Origin: Deinandra increscens subsp. villosa
Taxonomy: Eukaryota; Streptophyta; Magnoliopsida; Asterales; Asteraceae
NCBI GenBank assembly: GCA_039602395.1
Contig: JBCNJP010000019.1
Span: 9,805,542-9,869,541, forward strand
Direction of reading: 5' to 3'
DNA: 64,000 nt
Each line of letters begins with the position of its first letter. The first letter of the stretch is position 1. The position numbers and the translations under genes are program-made. The notes beneath the pieces are model-generated. The model searched no databases. It was given only the letters and a program-made list of their open reading frames with translations, and was not told where the DNA came from. Shown here one piece after another: positions 11,372 to 24,050 of the stretch.

Positions 11372-13770
11372 GGCGATGCGTGATGCTGCTCGTGAACTGA
11401 GTGAACTGGCTCGTAAACGAGTAGTCGATAGACGGGGTCATATGAAAATGGAGAGTGAAACGCAGACAGTATAGAGAGACTGATAGGATTCATTAGAAGG
11501 GTACAAGGTGTTTGTTCTAACTTTTGAGTGTATTTATTTACATTTTACATGTCTTGTTGAATTTGGGTTGCTTTTGACAAATGTGAGGGTTTCAAATTCA
11601 GAATGACTTGAGTTTCTGTTTTGCAATGCATCTATAATCCTGTAAGAAAAAATCACTCCTATAGCTATTTGACAAACTCATCTTGACAGAATAGCAATTG
11701 ACCCGTAAAATTTTTAGATTAGCCATTGACCACCACCAAAATGATGATAGGTTGTGGAGACAGAACAAAAAGACATCTGACCCAATAGTATCACGTGATT
11801 ATCTTTATCTAAATCTAAGTATTGCATGTTCAAATCTTATAAATCTTATAAAGTAATAATAGTTGAAATTTAGTAAAAGATGGCGATACTTTCACAAATT
11901 CTATTGTCGGTGGTGATATTTTCACATAATAGTGATACAATGTGACGATATTTAGATGCATTTTAAAATCTTATTGGTCTTGAATTTTTAATAATTTATC
12001 TGCTGAAAGGCTATATTGTAAAATAAGAAAAAAAGATTGGTCTAATGGCCACTTGGTGATTGTCCAATTCCTTAAACCTTTTGTTGTGTAACAACATTTA
12101 TGAACCAGGTCCCATGGGTCAACTCTGCGCCAAAAAGACATGAGAAATCATTGTATTACAACATTTATGAACTTAGGTTCCATAAGTCAACTTTGCACCA
12201 AAAAGACATGAGAAATCAGAATAAAACATGTTTATTAGTTTTGTTGTGAAGTTAGTTCACATGTCTCTGTCCATTATCAAGATGTGGCCCTTGAAGCTTA
12301 CAAGTAGGCCTCCACAAAAATACAGTTGGTGCTAGAGGTGGGTGGGTGGGACTTTGCAGTTACATAGACAATATTTAAACCCTCTGGTCCATATATGTTT
12401 GCTATCATGGCTAACCACTTGGTCAACCAGCCTAGTTGTGAGCCCAAGACATTTATGAACCATATGATAAGAAAGCATGTCCAAAGATTGTAACAAGTGT
12501 TAGCTAGCTCATGGGCCAATGAGCCTTTTATAGAACTCAAGTCCAGCTAGCTAGTATCATAGTATGGGACAAGATCATTGGCCCTATTGTCAGAAAACAA
12601 CAAACCAAGTTACTTGTTAATGATTAATGGGTTGGTAGTTGTGATAAGACACCGCTGATAATTAAACAATCTTTACCACTTAATCTAAGTGCCTAACGCA
12701 CTTAATTAGGAAAAATACTTTGACCCTATAAATTATCATTCTTTAACACTAAAAGAGACTTCTTAATGATGAAATAATTACTAGTTAACTCTGCATGTGT
12801 TAGTCTTCAAGTGGAATCCTCGTGGTTTGGTTAAGGTTTAGACCCTTCGCAGATGTGATGTATTTATCCTAGAAAGTCTAGGAATTGATGTTGGAAAAAA
12901 AACTGTGTTAGGCAAACATAAGCAGTTAAATCCTCAAAAAATATGTTTGATTTATCAATTTAATCCCTGAAACTTCTGTTTTGTATACGTTTAACACCAA
13001 AAAAAAATATATAATTAAAAAATAAATAAATTGAGGACTTGGTCAATTACCCGAAAAAACAAAGAAAGAAACATCAAAATTTTGGAGAGATATATGAAAC
13101 TGGAAGGTGGATGTTATTGAGTTCTACATCTTTAATGCAAATAGTTTGAATTAGGGTAAAGACAGCATTTGTATTTGTGACCTCAATGATTTGCATATGC
13201 CTTAGTTATCTTTGACTTGAAGCCAAAGAGTGGCATTATTATAAGATTACTTACTAAACTACACAGTATGCCATGCATGTCAGACAGAATTCAGTTAGTG
13301 ACACTTAATCATTCTGCCTTCACTTAATTTAATAAGTCTTGTTGCCACTTTTTAGCTAGGCTGTTAAAGTAAAGGGTTCAAGACTTGGGCTAATTTTATG
13401 TTCATTCTTTTCACCACAATGCAACCTTCTTTATAGCTTCTACTTCAACTCAGTGGTGTTGTGAAAGAATCTCATTGCGGTATGTACATACTTTTACCAT
13501 CCTATTGCTTTTTTTTAAAGTCTCCTACAGCCTTTTTTTCATTTTTCAAATGAACATTGGGATTTTTAAAAGATTAACCCATATTTCTAGGTTTTGCTTT
13601 TTAATTGATCACCTAGTTGAGTGTAAGATCATGAATATAGAATTGTAACATGACAAACCAACATGCATGCTTGGTGTTGGATAGTAATCTTAATGTTCAA
13701 GATGTATACATGTGAATCAAGAAAGATGAACGGGTGAAACTGTTAACATGATAAAGATTTTGTCAAGGTA
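11372..13770. other. Intergenic AT-rich DNA, no gene seen
   Basis: No ORF here has recognisable protein features. The small minus-strand frame at 12298-12540 has no domain and is judged to be chance. The only clear structure is a short tandem duplication at 12091-12218. Confidence 0.6.
12091..12218 (+). repeat. Tandem duplication, 67-base period, two copies
   Basis: ACAACATTTATGAAC...AAAAAGACATGAGAAATCA occurs from 12091 and again from 12158, with several substitutions (CCAGGTCCCATGGGTC versus TTAGGTTCCATAAGTC). It is non-coding. Confidence 0.85.
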
Positions 13771-13784
13771 AAAAAATTTTTGAC

Positions 13785-14035
13785 CGGCAATTTGGCTCAG
13801 CGGTGTATCGGGACTGGTTACCTTGGACCTACCCACTGTCCCGAGTCCGAACCTCATAGCGAGTGAACCCTGGAGCGCCCCCCATTTGCACCATCGGGCG
13901 GGAACCGGGCAAGCCCGTAAACCCTCTCTTGTGACTCAGGATCAAGCAAGCTCAATCGATCCTTCATTACCCACCAATATCTCATAAAGTGGTGTGAGTG
14001 AGACTAGAACTTGGGTCTCTTAAACCACAAACTTA
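13785..14035 (+). mobile_element. Possible tRNA-derived SINE
   Basis: TTTGGCTCAGCGGTGT matches a Pol III A box and GAGTCCGAACCTC, about 50 bases downstream, approximates a B box. The moderately GC-rich body that follows (GAGCGCCCCCCATTTG, CGGGCGGGAACCGGG) stands out from AT-rich surroundings. No cloverleaf can be drawn, so it is not a tRNA gene. The 3' end and target-site duplication were not resolved. Confidence 0.4.
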
Positions 14036-14149
14036 GAATTTGGTGTTAATTATTTGTTGATGATTTGTTTTAATTTAGTTTTCGTATTTAGAGATTGAGT
14101 CTTGAATAGAATATCTTGAAGATTAAGTTGTGTTTATATATATATTTTT

Positions 14150-14375
14150 AATGACCAAGAAACAAAGTCTGACCCCGTAGGAGCCCAATGCACAAACGGA
14201 GCTCTCTACGGGGGCCCGAGCTAGCAGGAGTTATTGACCCCATTCTAGGGAAAATCCACATCCGCGAGCGGTTGAGTGAAAAAACTTGTTGTGCTTACGG
14301 ATCGAACTCCCAACCTGTTAGACATTGGAGTCGAAGTTCGGTACGTTACTAGTTAACCAAAATGGTTAGTTCCGT
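14150..14375 (-). mobile_element. Possible tRNA-derived SINE, minus strand
   Basis: On the minus strand GTTAACTAGTAACG (A-box-like) precedes GGGAGTTCGATCCG (B-box-like). The GC-richer body continues to about 14150 on the plus strand and includes CTACGGGGGCCCGAGC. Boundaries and target-site duplication are unknown. Confidence 0.3.
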
Positions 14376-15522
14376 TAGTAGTTAGGAAGTTAATAGCCTA
14401 ACAGTTAACTATTGTCATTAGGTCCGTTAGTTTAGAAAAGTCTGTCCGTCAAGTGTTGTTACATAGTGTTGGTTGTCAAACGTTCATGTTGCTCGATTGT
14501 TTACAGTTTACAAAACATACTCAATCAAACTGTCTATGTTCTTTCTTGTTCATTCGATTATCACAAACACATATACTAGAACTGATAATCGATCTTGATG
14601 TTCAAGGAATCAAGGGTGTAAACCAATGAATCAAGAAAGAAGATGAGAGATGAAACGGTATCACATGGAAAATTTTTGGTCCATATATAAATATTATTAT
14701 AGAAAAGCATATAGCTAGCTAGTTTTTATTTGTTGATTTGTTTTGATATAATTCCATATTTAATGATTGACTCTTAAAAAGTTATATATAATTTGGCAGT
14801 AGCGTGTCGAAAAGATGTGATAAGGATGAGCTAAGTGCTAGCTCTAGCCGGTGGATTAATGGCAACATCTTGATTATTAATTAAAGTTGAAAACTTGTAA
14901 TAAGAGATAGAGTCAAATGGGTACGATCGCAATCATACACATCAGAGTATAAAAATGAAAAAACCGTAAAAGATATGAGGTACTATCCTGCTAGTACTCA
15001 CCTACGTGTTGTAAAACAATTAGACACACAAAAAAGACGACTGTGATTCATGAACTGGTTTGTGTCTCTGTGTGTGTGGGTGGATGTGTGTACTCTTTTT
15101 CTCTTATCTTTTGATGGTAGAAAGTTAGTGGTTTCTTGACAGGCTTTCCATGAAGAATAGACATATGTATTTATCGAACATGCTCATCTACTTATTATTA
15201 TGAGTTAACTTCCCTTTTAGTCCTTGTGGTTTACCAGCTTTAACACTTTTAATCCAATTTTAAAAAAAGTATCAATTTAAAGGCCTGATGTTTCTTATTT
15301 ATCTCAATTTAAGTCCATTTCTCAACGGCGTCCAAATTTAACGTTTAAAATTGTAATGTGGGTCCCATTTGAGGGGTATTTCTGTATTTTCACTATGCTC
15401 CCTTTATGTCTCTATCGATCTCTCCTAAAAGAAACCCTAGATTCGCTTCAATATGTTGTAATTGATCTCTCCAAGAAGAACACTTGCATCGATTTCTTCA
15501 AGTTATAAAACCTAGAATCGAT

Positions 15523-15835
15523 GAGAGCATTTGGTCAAGTTAATCGGCTTTCGGAAGCACCGTCGACGTCTTCATATCCAAAAAGAGAGGAGCAAGGCTG
15601 GTAAGTGTTGAAAAAGAATGGCAGGTGCTGAATAGACACCAGAGCAGGCTCAGCGACAAGAAGTTCAATGACGGCGTAAGGGAGGAGCCTCCACAGGTTC
15701 CTATGCTGAAAAGGAGATCTACTTCTACATATCTAATCTCCCTGATGGTTGTGATGCAGAGAGCATTCGGTCAAGTTATTCGACTTTCGGAAGCATCGTC
15801 GATGTCTTCATATCCAGAAAGAGGAACAAGGAAGG
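15523..15835 (+). repeat. Internal direct duplication of the captured RRM exon
   Basis: GAGAGCATTTGGTCAAGTTA at 15523 recurs as GAGAGCATTCGGTCAAGTTA at 15759 (236-base period), and about 80 bases align. The first copy would encode part of the same RRM helix/strand region (TVDVFISKKRG) but has an early TAA. It is followed by a splice-donor-like CTG-GTAAGT at about 15600. Confidence 0.8.
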
Positions 15836-16031
15836 GCGTTGTTTTGGATTCCAAAAATTTTCTGGGTTCAGAGATAAATGGGATCTCGAGAGAGCTCTTT
15901 GGGGGGTCCGTATCAGTGGAGCTAGGATTTTCGCTAACTTGGAACGTTTTGATCGGTCTGGTAAACCCACTAATCTGCTGCCTCTTCGGATTGTAGCTCC
16001 GCTATCTTGGTATGTAGCTAGGTTTTTTTAG
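15672..16031 (+). pseudogene. RRM-domain fragment inside the MULE
   Basis: The informative frame runs open from just after a TGA at 15669-15671 to the TAG at 16029-16031 (119 codons, no clear ATG). It reads FYISNLPDG (RNP2-like) from 15723, then SYSTFGSIVDVFISRKRNKEG, split here by a loop, then GRCFGFQKF (RNP1-like), then a terminal WGVRISGARIFANLERF strand: a near-complete RNA-recognition motif. A longer overlapping frame at 15625-15996 is only a shadow. RRMs of this style occur in plant proteins linked to LINE ORF1, so the source may be a LINE or a host RNA-binding gene. Lacking a start and with an upstream stop, it is probably a captured fragment. Confidence 0.7.
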
Positions 16032-16265
16032 AAAGATCGATTACAAGTCCAGGAGAGGTTAAAGGAGATAAAGGATAAATGTACGATAATACCCCTCACT
16101 TGACATCATTTAAATGGTGAATTTGGACGTCGTTGGAAAAATGGACTTAAATTGAGATAAATAATAAACATCAGGCCTTAAATTGATATTTTTTTAAAAA
16201 TTGGATTAAAAGTGTTAAAACTGGTAAACCTTAGGGACTAAAAAGGAAGTTAACTCTATTATTAT

Positions 16266-16939
16266 TGTCTCATTTTCACTCAAGTATATATATATATATA
16301 TATAATTTCTACCACCTTTTCCTTCCTCTAACCACAAACTAACACACACTACATAATCATAACCAAACAGCACTGCATGTTTTTTTTTCTTTTGTTTCAC
16401 TTATGTTTCGATTCGGCACATGAAAACTTAATCAACGAAGGGTAGATACGTATAATGTTGTTACGCGGTGTATAAATCGATAACAAGCTCAACTTAAATG
16501 GACCCATGGGCCATGCATGCAAATAGAATTGAATATGAATGTGGCAAAGTGGAAGACAAGGTGACGAGGGATGAGATGTGAAATAATTAGTTGATAAAGG
16601 GAGACAAAAGGGGAGACATTATGGGTCTCAAAATCTAGTCACAAACATTATAACTAACTTATGTTGATGGAAATGTACCCGGCCCGAGAGTTTTGGTGGA
16701 CCGGGTTGTTTAGTTTTAACATGTAATTATGTGTAGGCATAATTATGGCCCTTATTATGTTTTTTTTTTTGGATAGTATTAGTCGGCAAGCAGATGACAA
16801 AACTAATTTTCATCACTAGCTGTTTGATGAGTCAGATTAGGCTTTTGAAAAGGTTAATTTCCTATTCCTTATACCTTTGTGATGAAATTGGAGATCTTGC
16901 ACAATGAACTTTTGACAGATGTTCAGATATGTAAATGAA
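16266..16939. other. Intergenic, no gene seen
   Basis: AT-rich DNA with a short (TA)n run at 16285-16304. No coding signal was recognised. Confidence 0.55.
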
Positions 16940-18126
16940 CATGAGAAAGGGGTCGTACATTATTATAAAGTAGCATTTAATTTGAGTCGTCATTTACCAA
17001 GTTAATTAATCTTATCTTTGTATTTTGTTTTTTTAATAAGTAAATTTTTTAAGAATTACTAAATAATATTTGCGCTGAAAACTTAAATTCGATAAAAGAT
17101 AAGTATACCGTACGTTAAAAGACAGTTAAGGTGATGATTTACGTTGACGTTATATAAGATGGCCAGTGAAATATGATAGATATTATATATAACACATTTC
17201 TTTATATCTTGTGATATACTTGTCGGGCCCCATCTTATAGGGTGGTACAAAATTAAAGGTAACTAATAATATGAATTAGAAAACCAAGAAACGAATAACA
17301 AGGATTGTTTGGATTCCATGAAACATATTTACACAATTCAACTATCCGAGATAGACTACATCTTACGTTTTTGTATTTTATGTTTATGTTTTTTTGGCAC
17401 ATCAGACATTTATAAAATGTTATATTTTTTTTCAATCAAATCATATCTCAAAGATGTTAAAATATTTCAAGATGACCAAACTAATTTTCTAAGTATGTTA
17501 AATATTAAAAAAAAAAAAAAAAACATTTGTCATCTCATTTAAAAGAATGATAAGCTCCTCCTAGTCTATAAGTGGCACACCAAAGTGAAATTAGGCTTTT
17601 GGTGTGTCTTGCTAAAATTATGAAACGTGTTAGTTTTGTATAAATGTACTAGGAGTATATAGTTGGAACGAAATTAAAACATAATATTTGATGGAGAGTG
17701 GATGGTGCTTGAGTGGAAATAGGCAGAAAGTTATGGGGAGAAGCATACGTGTCGAGGGGTGTAAGGGGCATGTCATTGGATAACCATCATGCTCCCATTC
17801 CTACATGCCATTTCCTCCTGTCCTTTGTTTCGTAAACTAGTTGTTTTTAAGACCATAACTTTGGTACAAAAAAGATTTAATTAATAAAGGATTTCAACAC
17901 GTTGTTATAAAACTAAATCTATACCACAACGTGTAAATCCTAAATTTAATGCATATTATCAAATTGTTATGCGGCGGATGACGGACCAATTAAAAAAAGT
18001 AAATGTTTTCGAAGGGGGATAGATCATAATTTGAAATCGAGTCTCGGGTTGTTTACAGGTTAAAACTTAGAACTATAATCAAAATCTATTTAAATAGCAA
18101 ACATACAAAAGAAAAAATAAAAACAA

Positions 18127-18204
18127 CGCCAAGGTTCAAACCTGGGATCTTGGGGTAGATAGACGCAAAGCTAACTAGCTCAGCTCTTAGGTGCGTTGTA
18201 GTGT
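18127..18204 (-). other. tRNA-like Pol III promoter motif, second copy
   Basis: Duplicate of the motif at 1485-1562, with the same A-box-like and B-box-like pair on the minus strand. It is carried along by the segmental duplication. Confidence 0.27.
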
Positions 18205-19181
18205 GCTTTTAGGTGTAGGTTTCTGTTTGGTTGTAAGCGTGTCATTAGTCGTATGGATGTCTATAATCCTTGTTTTTTTTACATATTTTTTTAAATCGTG
18301 GGTTTTATATCATTAAGGGTCTCTAAAAGCAAACTCTCTATCTAATAATCTCACAAGATAACTTTTCACCTCAGTCGCACCCTTCACAAGTTAACAATAC
18401 TACCACATGTGGTTTGTATCACATGGATCCCTTCATTCTTGATCATAATCTTTTCGTCGTGATAGCACTGTTCCATCTTGTCACACCCCAACCAAGGTGG
18501 AATACGTCGATGCGTGATGATTATCCATAAGTAGTGATGGCAATTGGCCAGGTTTGGGATGGATTATAAAAGTTTTTCCCATACCCGGCCTAAAACCTGT
18601 CAAGTATCTATTGCCTAACTATTAATTTACATTTGATTTATCCCAACCCCATACCCGATTATAACAAATCACTCGTTACAACTCTAGTTTTTATTATGAA
18701 TAAAAACAACACAATTACATTAACCTCTAACTCCTATTTATAGTAGACCAAACCTAGAAATACAAAATAACTAATTAGACTCAAAGTAGGAAACCAAATA
18801 AAAACAAATCATTAAACGGATATAATAAACTCTAATATGTATCTTAAAGTTTTCTAGTTTAAGTAGTTGATGTGAGATATCTAAAGAAAATTAAAAATAG
18901 ATGGTCTTTAGTTCAAGTCTCACTGTAACAAAAAAAAGTAGTTCAAATTGGGCCATGGGGTTTCCCCACCTATAATGAGTTTTCTTTTGATGGAGAATTG
19001 AGAAGAACAGGTGGCGACAGTGACCCGTCAGTGATCCAAATATACCTAAAAAAAATACAAATCTTGAATAAACTGGGATTAGCCTTTCAATCATTACCTA
19101 CTTATATATATATAATACAATGAAAATTGAAAGATTAATATATTCTTTGTGTTTCGTGAAAATTAGTCACAACTTTTTGTT

Positions 19182-19924
19182 TTTGTTGACAATTTTAGTC
19201 CTTATTGAAATTATGTGTACTTTTTGTTTCTATAGTTTGGCCACGTGACTTTGGTGTTATGACACTTTCTACCCTTAAACTTTTATAATTTGTTTTTTTA
19301 ACGAAATAGTAAACTTTTGGTTTTCATAGTTTAGTCACATATGTTTCATACTCTTACGTTTTCTACCCTCTAACTTTTAAAGTTTTTTTTTTGTTTTAAG
19401 TTTTGTTTTCTTCTACTTTGGCAACGAAACTTTTAACTAGTCTACTTTCGTTTTTAGTTATTTTTATAGTTTTATACGTTCACTACAAGACTTTTAGACT
19501 TTTACGTTTTATACCCTTAACTTTTTTACCCTCTAACTTTTAAAGTTTTTTTTGTTTTAAGTTTTGTTATCTTCTACTTTGGCCACGAAACTTTTAAAAA
19601 TTTTTACTTTCGTTTTTAGTATACATTTATAATTTTATATTTTCATCACGCGACTTTTAGACTTATATTTTTATAGTTTTATACTTTTACCACGAGACTT
19701 TTAGATTTTTACGTTTTATACTCCTTAACTTTTTAACCATCTAACTTTTAAAGTTTTTTTTTGTTTTAAGTTTTTTTATCTTCTACTTTCGCCACGAAAC
19801 TTTTAACTTTTCAACTTTCGCTTTTAGTGTACTTCTATAGTTTTATACTTTCACCACGAGACTTTTAAACTTTTACGTTTTGTACCACTTAACTTTTTGA
19901 CTTGCATTCAGTATATAAATTCAA
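19182..19924 (+). repeat. AT-rich degenerate array, second copy
   Basis: Second copy of the 2540-3282 array, almost identical, with CCACGAAAC in place of CCACAAAAC in one unit. It ends at the second hairpin. Confidence 0.75.
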
Positions 19925-19944
19925 CCCCGCGCGTTGCTGCGGGG
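19925..19944. repeat. GC-rich hairpin, second copy
   Basis: The same 20-base palindromic hairpin as at 3283-3302. The G-rich run that follows is slightly longer here. Confidence 0.6.
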
Positions 19945-21962
19945 GGAGGGGGAGGGGGTAAACATCTCGTTCTTTATATAATTATTTATTACTATTGTTT
20001 GCATTTAAAATTGTATTTATTATTACGACTGCTTATGAGAAACTCGTTCAACACTATCTTGTGTTCGCGCGCGTATGTTTACACACACTTGCGTGTAAGA
20101 TGACGTTTGATTAAAAAAATTTTTTTAGTGTAACTAAAACTGGATGAAGCGAAAATATCACCTCTGATTTTGAACGAGGATGTATTTCACGTTATTAACA
20201 CATTTCAATGTTTTTCATTTCTTTTTCAGTTTTAAATAATTACAAGTCAAAAAGAATAAAACCATCCAATAAAATTGGAGATTTAGGGAGATGTATGGGT
20301 CCGTTTGGTTCGATCTTTTACTCAAACCGAACCTGATAGTACTAGGTATTTACCGGTACTATGTGTATCGTTTTTTTTTTTAGTATTTAACATATGCGAA
20401 GGATATGAGTTACGGAAATAAATGTATGCATCTGAGTCAGGGACCAGAGTCTGGAAGGAATATGGCCGGGGGTGCATATGCTATGGATTTGGATGGGAAT
20501 CGCACATATGTGGCGTAAGAAACCTATAAATAGATAAAAGATAACTCAGAAGAAGGGATCTGCAATATTTCTCACTTTTAGACTATGTGTTTTTTATGTG
20601 ATTTCTCTCTGTAATTCACAATCCTTTAATCAATTAAAGATTTCTTTCATCGTCTTTTATTTTAATCTTACATTATCTATGTTTCAATTGGAGTTAAATT
20701 CTACTTGGATCTCCATGAGAAAACTTTGATTCTTCACAACCCAAATCGTAATCGATTGTAGATTTTAGACTTTTGAAAATCGATTGGAAGAATATAAAAT
20801 GCACACCTATCTTATAAAAGCATGGAATTTTCCTTGTAGATGGGAATCATGTGGTTGAAAAAAGTGGGATGGTACCAGAATTGACCCACAAACGCTCTTG
20901 AAGTGTCGTTAGAATCCCGTACGTTTCCATTTCTTAAAATTATTGGCTTAATTACACGGATGATCCCTGAGGTTTACACTATTACAGTATTGCTCTCTAC
21001 TTTTGAAAAAGAGCAAATGTAGTCCAAAAATTTAGTATAACTCTATAAGTAATGACTTAAAGAAAGTTTTTGTGCTCATTAAGAGATATAAGAGTAGATC
21101 ACCTTACCCCAAAACCGGCCGTATGACTTTCCGTCACACGAGCCTAGTCAAATAGATTAATTATCACAACATCATTGTAGTTTTAAGGTTGTGACGTTAT
21201 ATACACGCTACATATTAAGAGATATAACGATGTAGACACATGCGGAATCGAGTGACCACAACTCCTCCACAATGTATGTGTGCAAATAGAATAGGGTAGT
21301 TGTCTTTTCTAGTGTCCCATGTTAATGGCACTATGTTTTCAAGTGTAATGTTTTGGTTGGGGACCAAAAGTTTCCTGAGCTTCCACATCGACTTGTGTGG
21401 TTCTTTTTGTAACCTTATCTTGTGTTAAAACCATACAAAAGAAGCTAAGGTTTGAGCAAGTGGGTATCTTTGACAATTAATGAGACGTTTCTTAAAATTT
21501 AAAATAGAAAAAACTAATCTATATTATTTTCTTTCAAGTATATGTAGATAAAGTAGTAGATGTGGAGTCATCTGTTACGACTGTCATATTGGTGTGATTT
21601 AATAGGAAAGAGAAACGTCTAAAATTGTAGCGACTCAATTTTGAATATCGAAAAGTTATTATAGAAAACTTATCGCAACAATACATTTGAAAATCAAGAA
21701 AAACATATGGCGTTGTAAAAATAAGTGTCAAAAAACCAAAAAAAAAAGATAAATAAAAAGAAATATAAATTAGTTCCGGATAAGGTTTACGTTCTACCGA
21801 CTCGTTTTGTCAAAAGGTAGACTACATATGTTTTCATTATTTTAATGAAATGTATACTGAAATGTAGATAAAAATAAACACGTAACAATTGCATATTTAT
21901 AGTATAAGAAAACACTAATTCTAAACGTTATTAAAGAAAAACAATGTATGTGTAAAATATAA

Positions 21963-22727
21963 GGGATAGGCTATTCGTACCCCCCCTAATTACTTGTTGC
22001 ACTCCCCCCCTGAGATTTTATTTTAAAAATTATCATATTCCACCCCTATAAAATTATTTTTATAAAGATAGTTTATTTTAAACAGTTTTTTAAATAAAAT
22101 AACAAAAAAGATAGTCATTTTTTTAAAACTGTTTAAAAAATGTTTTGAGTTTTTTTCAACAGATTTTTTAAACGTTATTTAAAGAGTTTTTTCATTTAGA
22201 AAAAAAAAACGTTTTAAACAGATTTTTTTTATAAAAACGTTTTTTAACATTAAAAAAACGTTTTTAGACAACTTTAAAAAAAACGTTTTTAAATAACTTT
22301 TAAAAAACCGTTTTTTAAACAATTTAAAAAAATATTTTTTTACCAGTTTTATTTTTTAATTAAAAACGATAATCATTTTTCAAAACTGTTTAAAAATATT
22401 TTTTAATACTGTTATTTTTTAAAACGTTTTTAATAGTTTTTAAAAGTTTAGTTTTGTAAAAAAGTTTTTAAAAAGTTTTTAAACGTTTTAAACAGTTTTC
22501 TTTTAGTTTTTTAAAGAACGCTCAGTTTTTTTTAAAAAAAATTAAAATGTTTTATTAAAGAATTTTATTTTTTTTGTAATTTTTTGTAAAAAAAACTGTT
22601 TAAAAAAAAATTGGTTAAAATATACCAAATTAAAATCAAAAGGTTTAAGTGGTAATTATCTATAAGTTGGAGGAGGGGGTGCAACAAGTAAAAATCAATT
22701 ACAAGGGGGGTACAAATAGTAGCACCC
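21963..22727. mobile_element. MULE-type TIR element, copy-2-specific insertion
   Basis: The left end GGGATAGGCTATTCGTACCC and the right end (reverse complement GGGTGCTACTATTTGTACCC) form imperfect inverted repeats that extend into a shared CTTGTTGCAC phrase. The 9-bp duplication AAAATATAA flanks it (21954-21962 and 22728-22736). The paralogous site in copy 1 (about 5312-5320) is empty, which confirms insertion. The interior is extremely T/A-rich with many AAAACGTTTT-like palindromes and no ORF. Confidence 0.85.
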
Positions 22728-22772
22728 AAAATATAATAGAAAGATAAAACAACTAAAAGAAATTAAAACATA

Positions 22773-23623
22773 GAGTAAACTTCATTTTTAGTCCCAACGT
22801 TTGTTTATTTTAACCAATTTAGTCCTAACTTTTTAAAAATTTTAATTTAGGGTCTGACATTTCACTTTCTTTTCAATTTGGGTCCCGAGGTTATAATCTG
22901 TTAAAAACTCTGTTAATTTTGACTTTTAGAGAGGGGTAATTTTGTCATTTTCATTTGTTTTTAACAAAATTTTATATTCCCGAATTTTTTAATATGTATA
23001 TGTATATGTATATCTATAGAGTGTAGGGTTGAAATTAGAACTATCCAAAAATTGAAAACCATTTTAAAAAGTGAAAATCACCTTCCAGCCATTGTATCTA
23101 TGGACCTCAATAAAAACATGTGGCTGCATTTAAAAGGGTTTTAACACAACAGGGATAAAAATCAACTTTACTCCTATTCTCTTCTTCACTCGGCTGAATA
23201 GGAACAACGAATCAATCATGGAAAAGTCGTATCCAAATTAAATGTGCAGGAACAATATAACTGAAAACAAACTAGGACCAAAAAAAAATCAAACCTTGTT
23301 GCTATTGACAGAGAGAGGTAGGAGTGTAAGTAAAATTATTTAGGGGGAGGAGTTCCACGGAGTAGATGTTAGGGTTTATATGAAGAAGCCAGGAGAATCA
23401 TTAAAAAAATTAGGGAATATAAAAATTTGTTAAAAACAAATAAAAATGACAAAAATACCCCTCTCTAAAAGTCAAAATTAAAAGGGTTTTTTAACAAATT
23501 ATAACATCGGGACCCAAATTGAAAAGAAAGTGAAATGTCAGACCCTAAATTGAGATTTTTGAAAAGTTGGGACTGAATTAGTTAAAATGAGCAAACGTTG
23601 GGGACTAAAAACGAAGTTTACTC
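22773..23623. mobile_element. MULE-type TIR element, GAGTAAACTTC family
   Basis: Begins GAGTAAACTTCATTTTTAG and ends with the inverted form (CTAAAAACGAAGTTTACTC). The TIRs exceed 150 bases, and further in both arms carry the CCCCTCTCTAAAAGTC-type phrase. The 9-bp duplication TAAAACATA is perfect (22764-22772 and 23624-23632). Copy 1 has an uninterrupted site at about 5348. No transposase is present, so it is non-autonomous. Confidence 0.88.
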
Positions 23624-24015
23624 TAAAACATATTATGCGTGTAAGGAAATCACTAGATCAACTTGTCTTTCGTTATTATATGATTTCCTATCCGCCGTTC
23701 AAAAAAATAAAAAAATAAAATAACAAAACATAATACTTAGCGGATAAAATCGCAAGCAAAATGCCAATTTGAGGTTTGTGAAGTTTTAATGGAAATTTTG
23801 AATTCACAGAGATATAACGGTGTTAAAATTTAAAACCAAACGTCAAGAGTATTAAACCTAAAACATTAATATTATGGTATATAACTGTAAATTATTCTTT
23901 GCGCTTAGATAATAAGAGATAATAAGAAAAGAAAAAAAAATTAAACTATCTTAATGTGACGCTTAAAGAAAGAAAAAGGAGTTAATAGTAGATTGAAAAG
24001 TGTATATATATAATA

Positions 24016-24050
24016 ACTAGTGGTAGCTTTTGCACGTTGCTTCCGACCAT
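24016..24050 (-). mobile_element. Possible Helitron 3' terminus, second copy
   Basis: Paralogue of the site at 5791, with GCACGTTGC in place of GTGCGTTGC. It gives the same CTAGT end on the minus strand. The hairpin is degenerate and no 5' end was found. Confidence 0.28.

Larger units (their letters stand above)
15202..16256. mobile_element. Pack-MULE-like element with ~180-bp TIRs
   Basis: The left end GAGTTAACTTCCCTTTTAG and the right end (reverse complement GAGTTAACTTCCTTTTTAG) start long terminal inverted repeats that align for about 180 bases (15202-15385 and 16075-16256). The element is flanked by a perfect 9-bp target duplication TATTATTAT (15193-15201 and 16257-16265), the hallmark of Mutator-like elements. 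The interior carries a gene-like fragment encoding an RRM and no transposase. It is therefore non-autonomous and of the kind that captures gene pieces. Confidence 0.88.

Noticed and set aside
10662..11493. Long minus- and plus-strand frames over 10662-11493
   Set aside because: They run across 500 N of unknown sequence and have no coding sense at either side.
15625..15996. Plus-strand ORF (123 codons) in the MULE
   Set aside because: It is out of frame with the RRM signal; the RNP motifs are read in the 15672-16031 frame.
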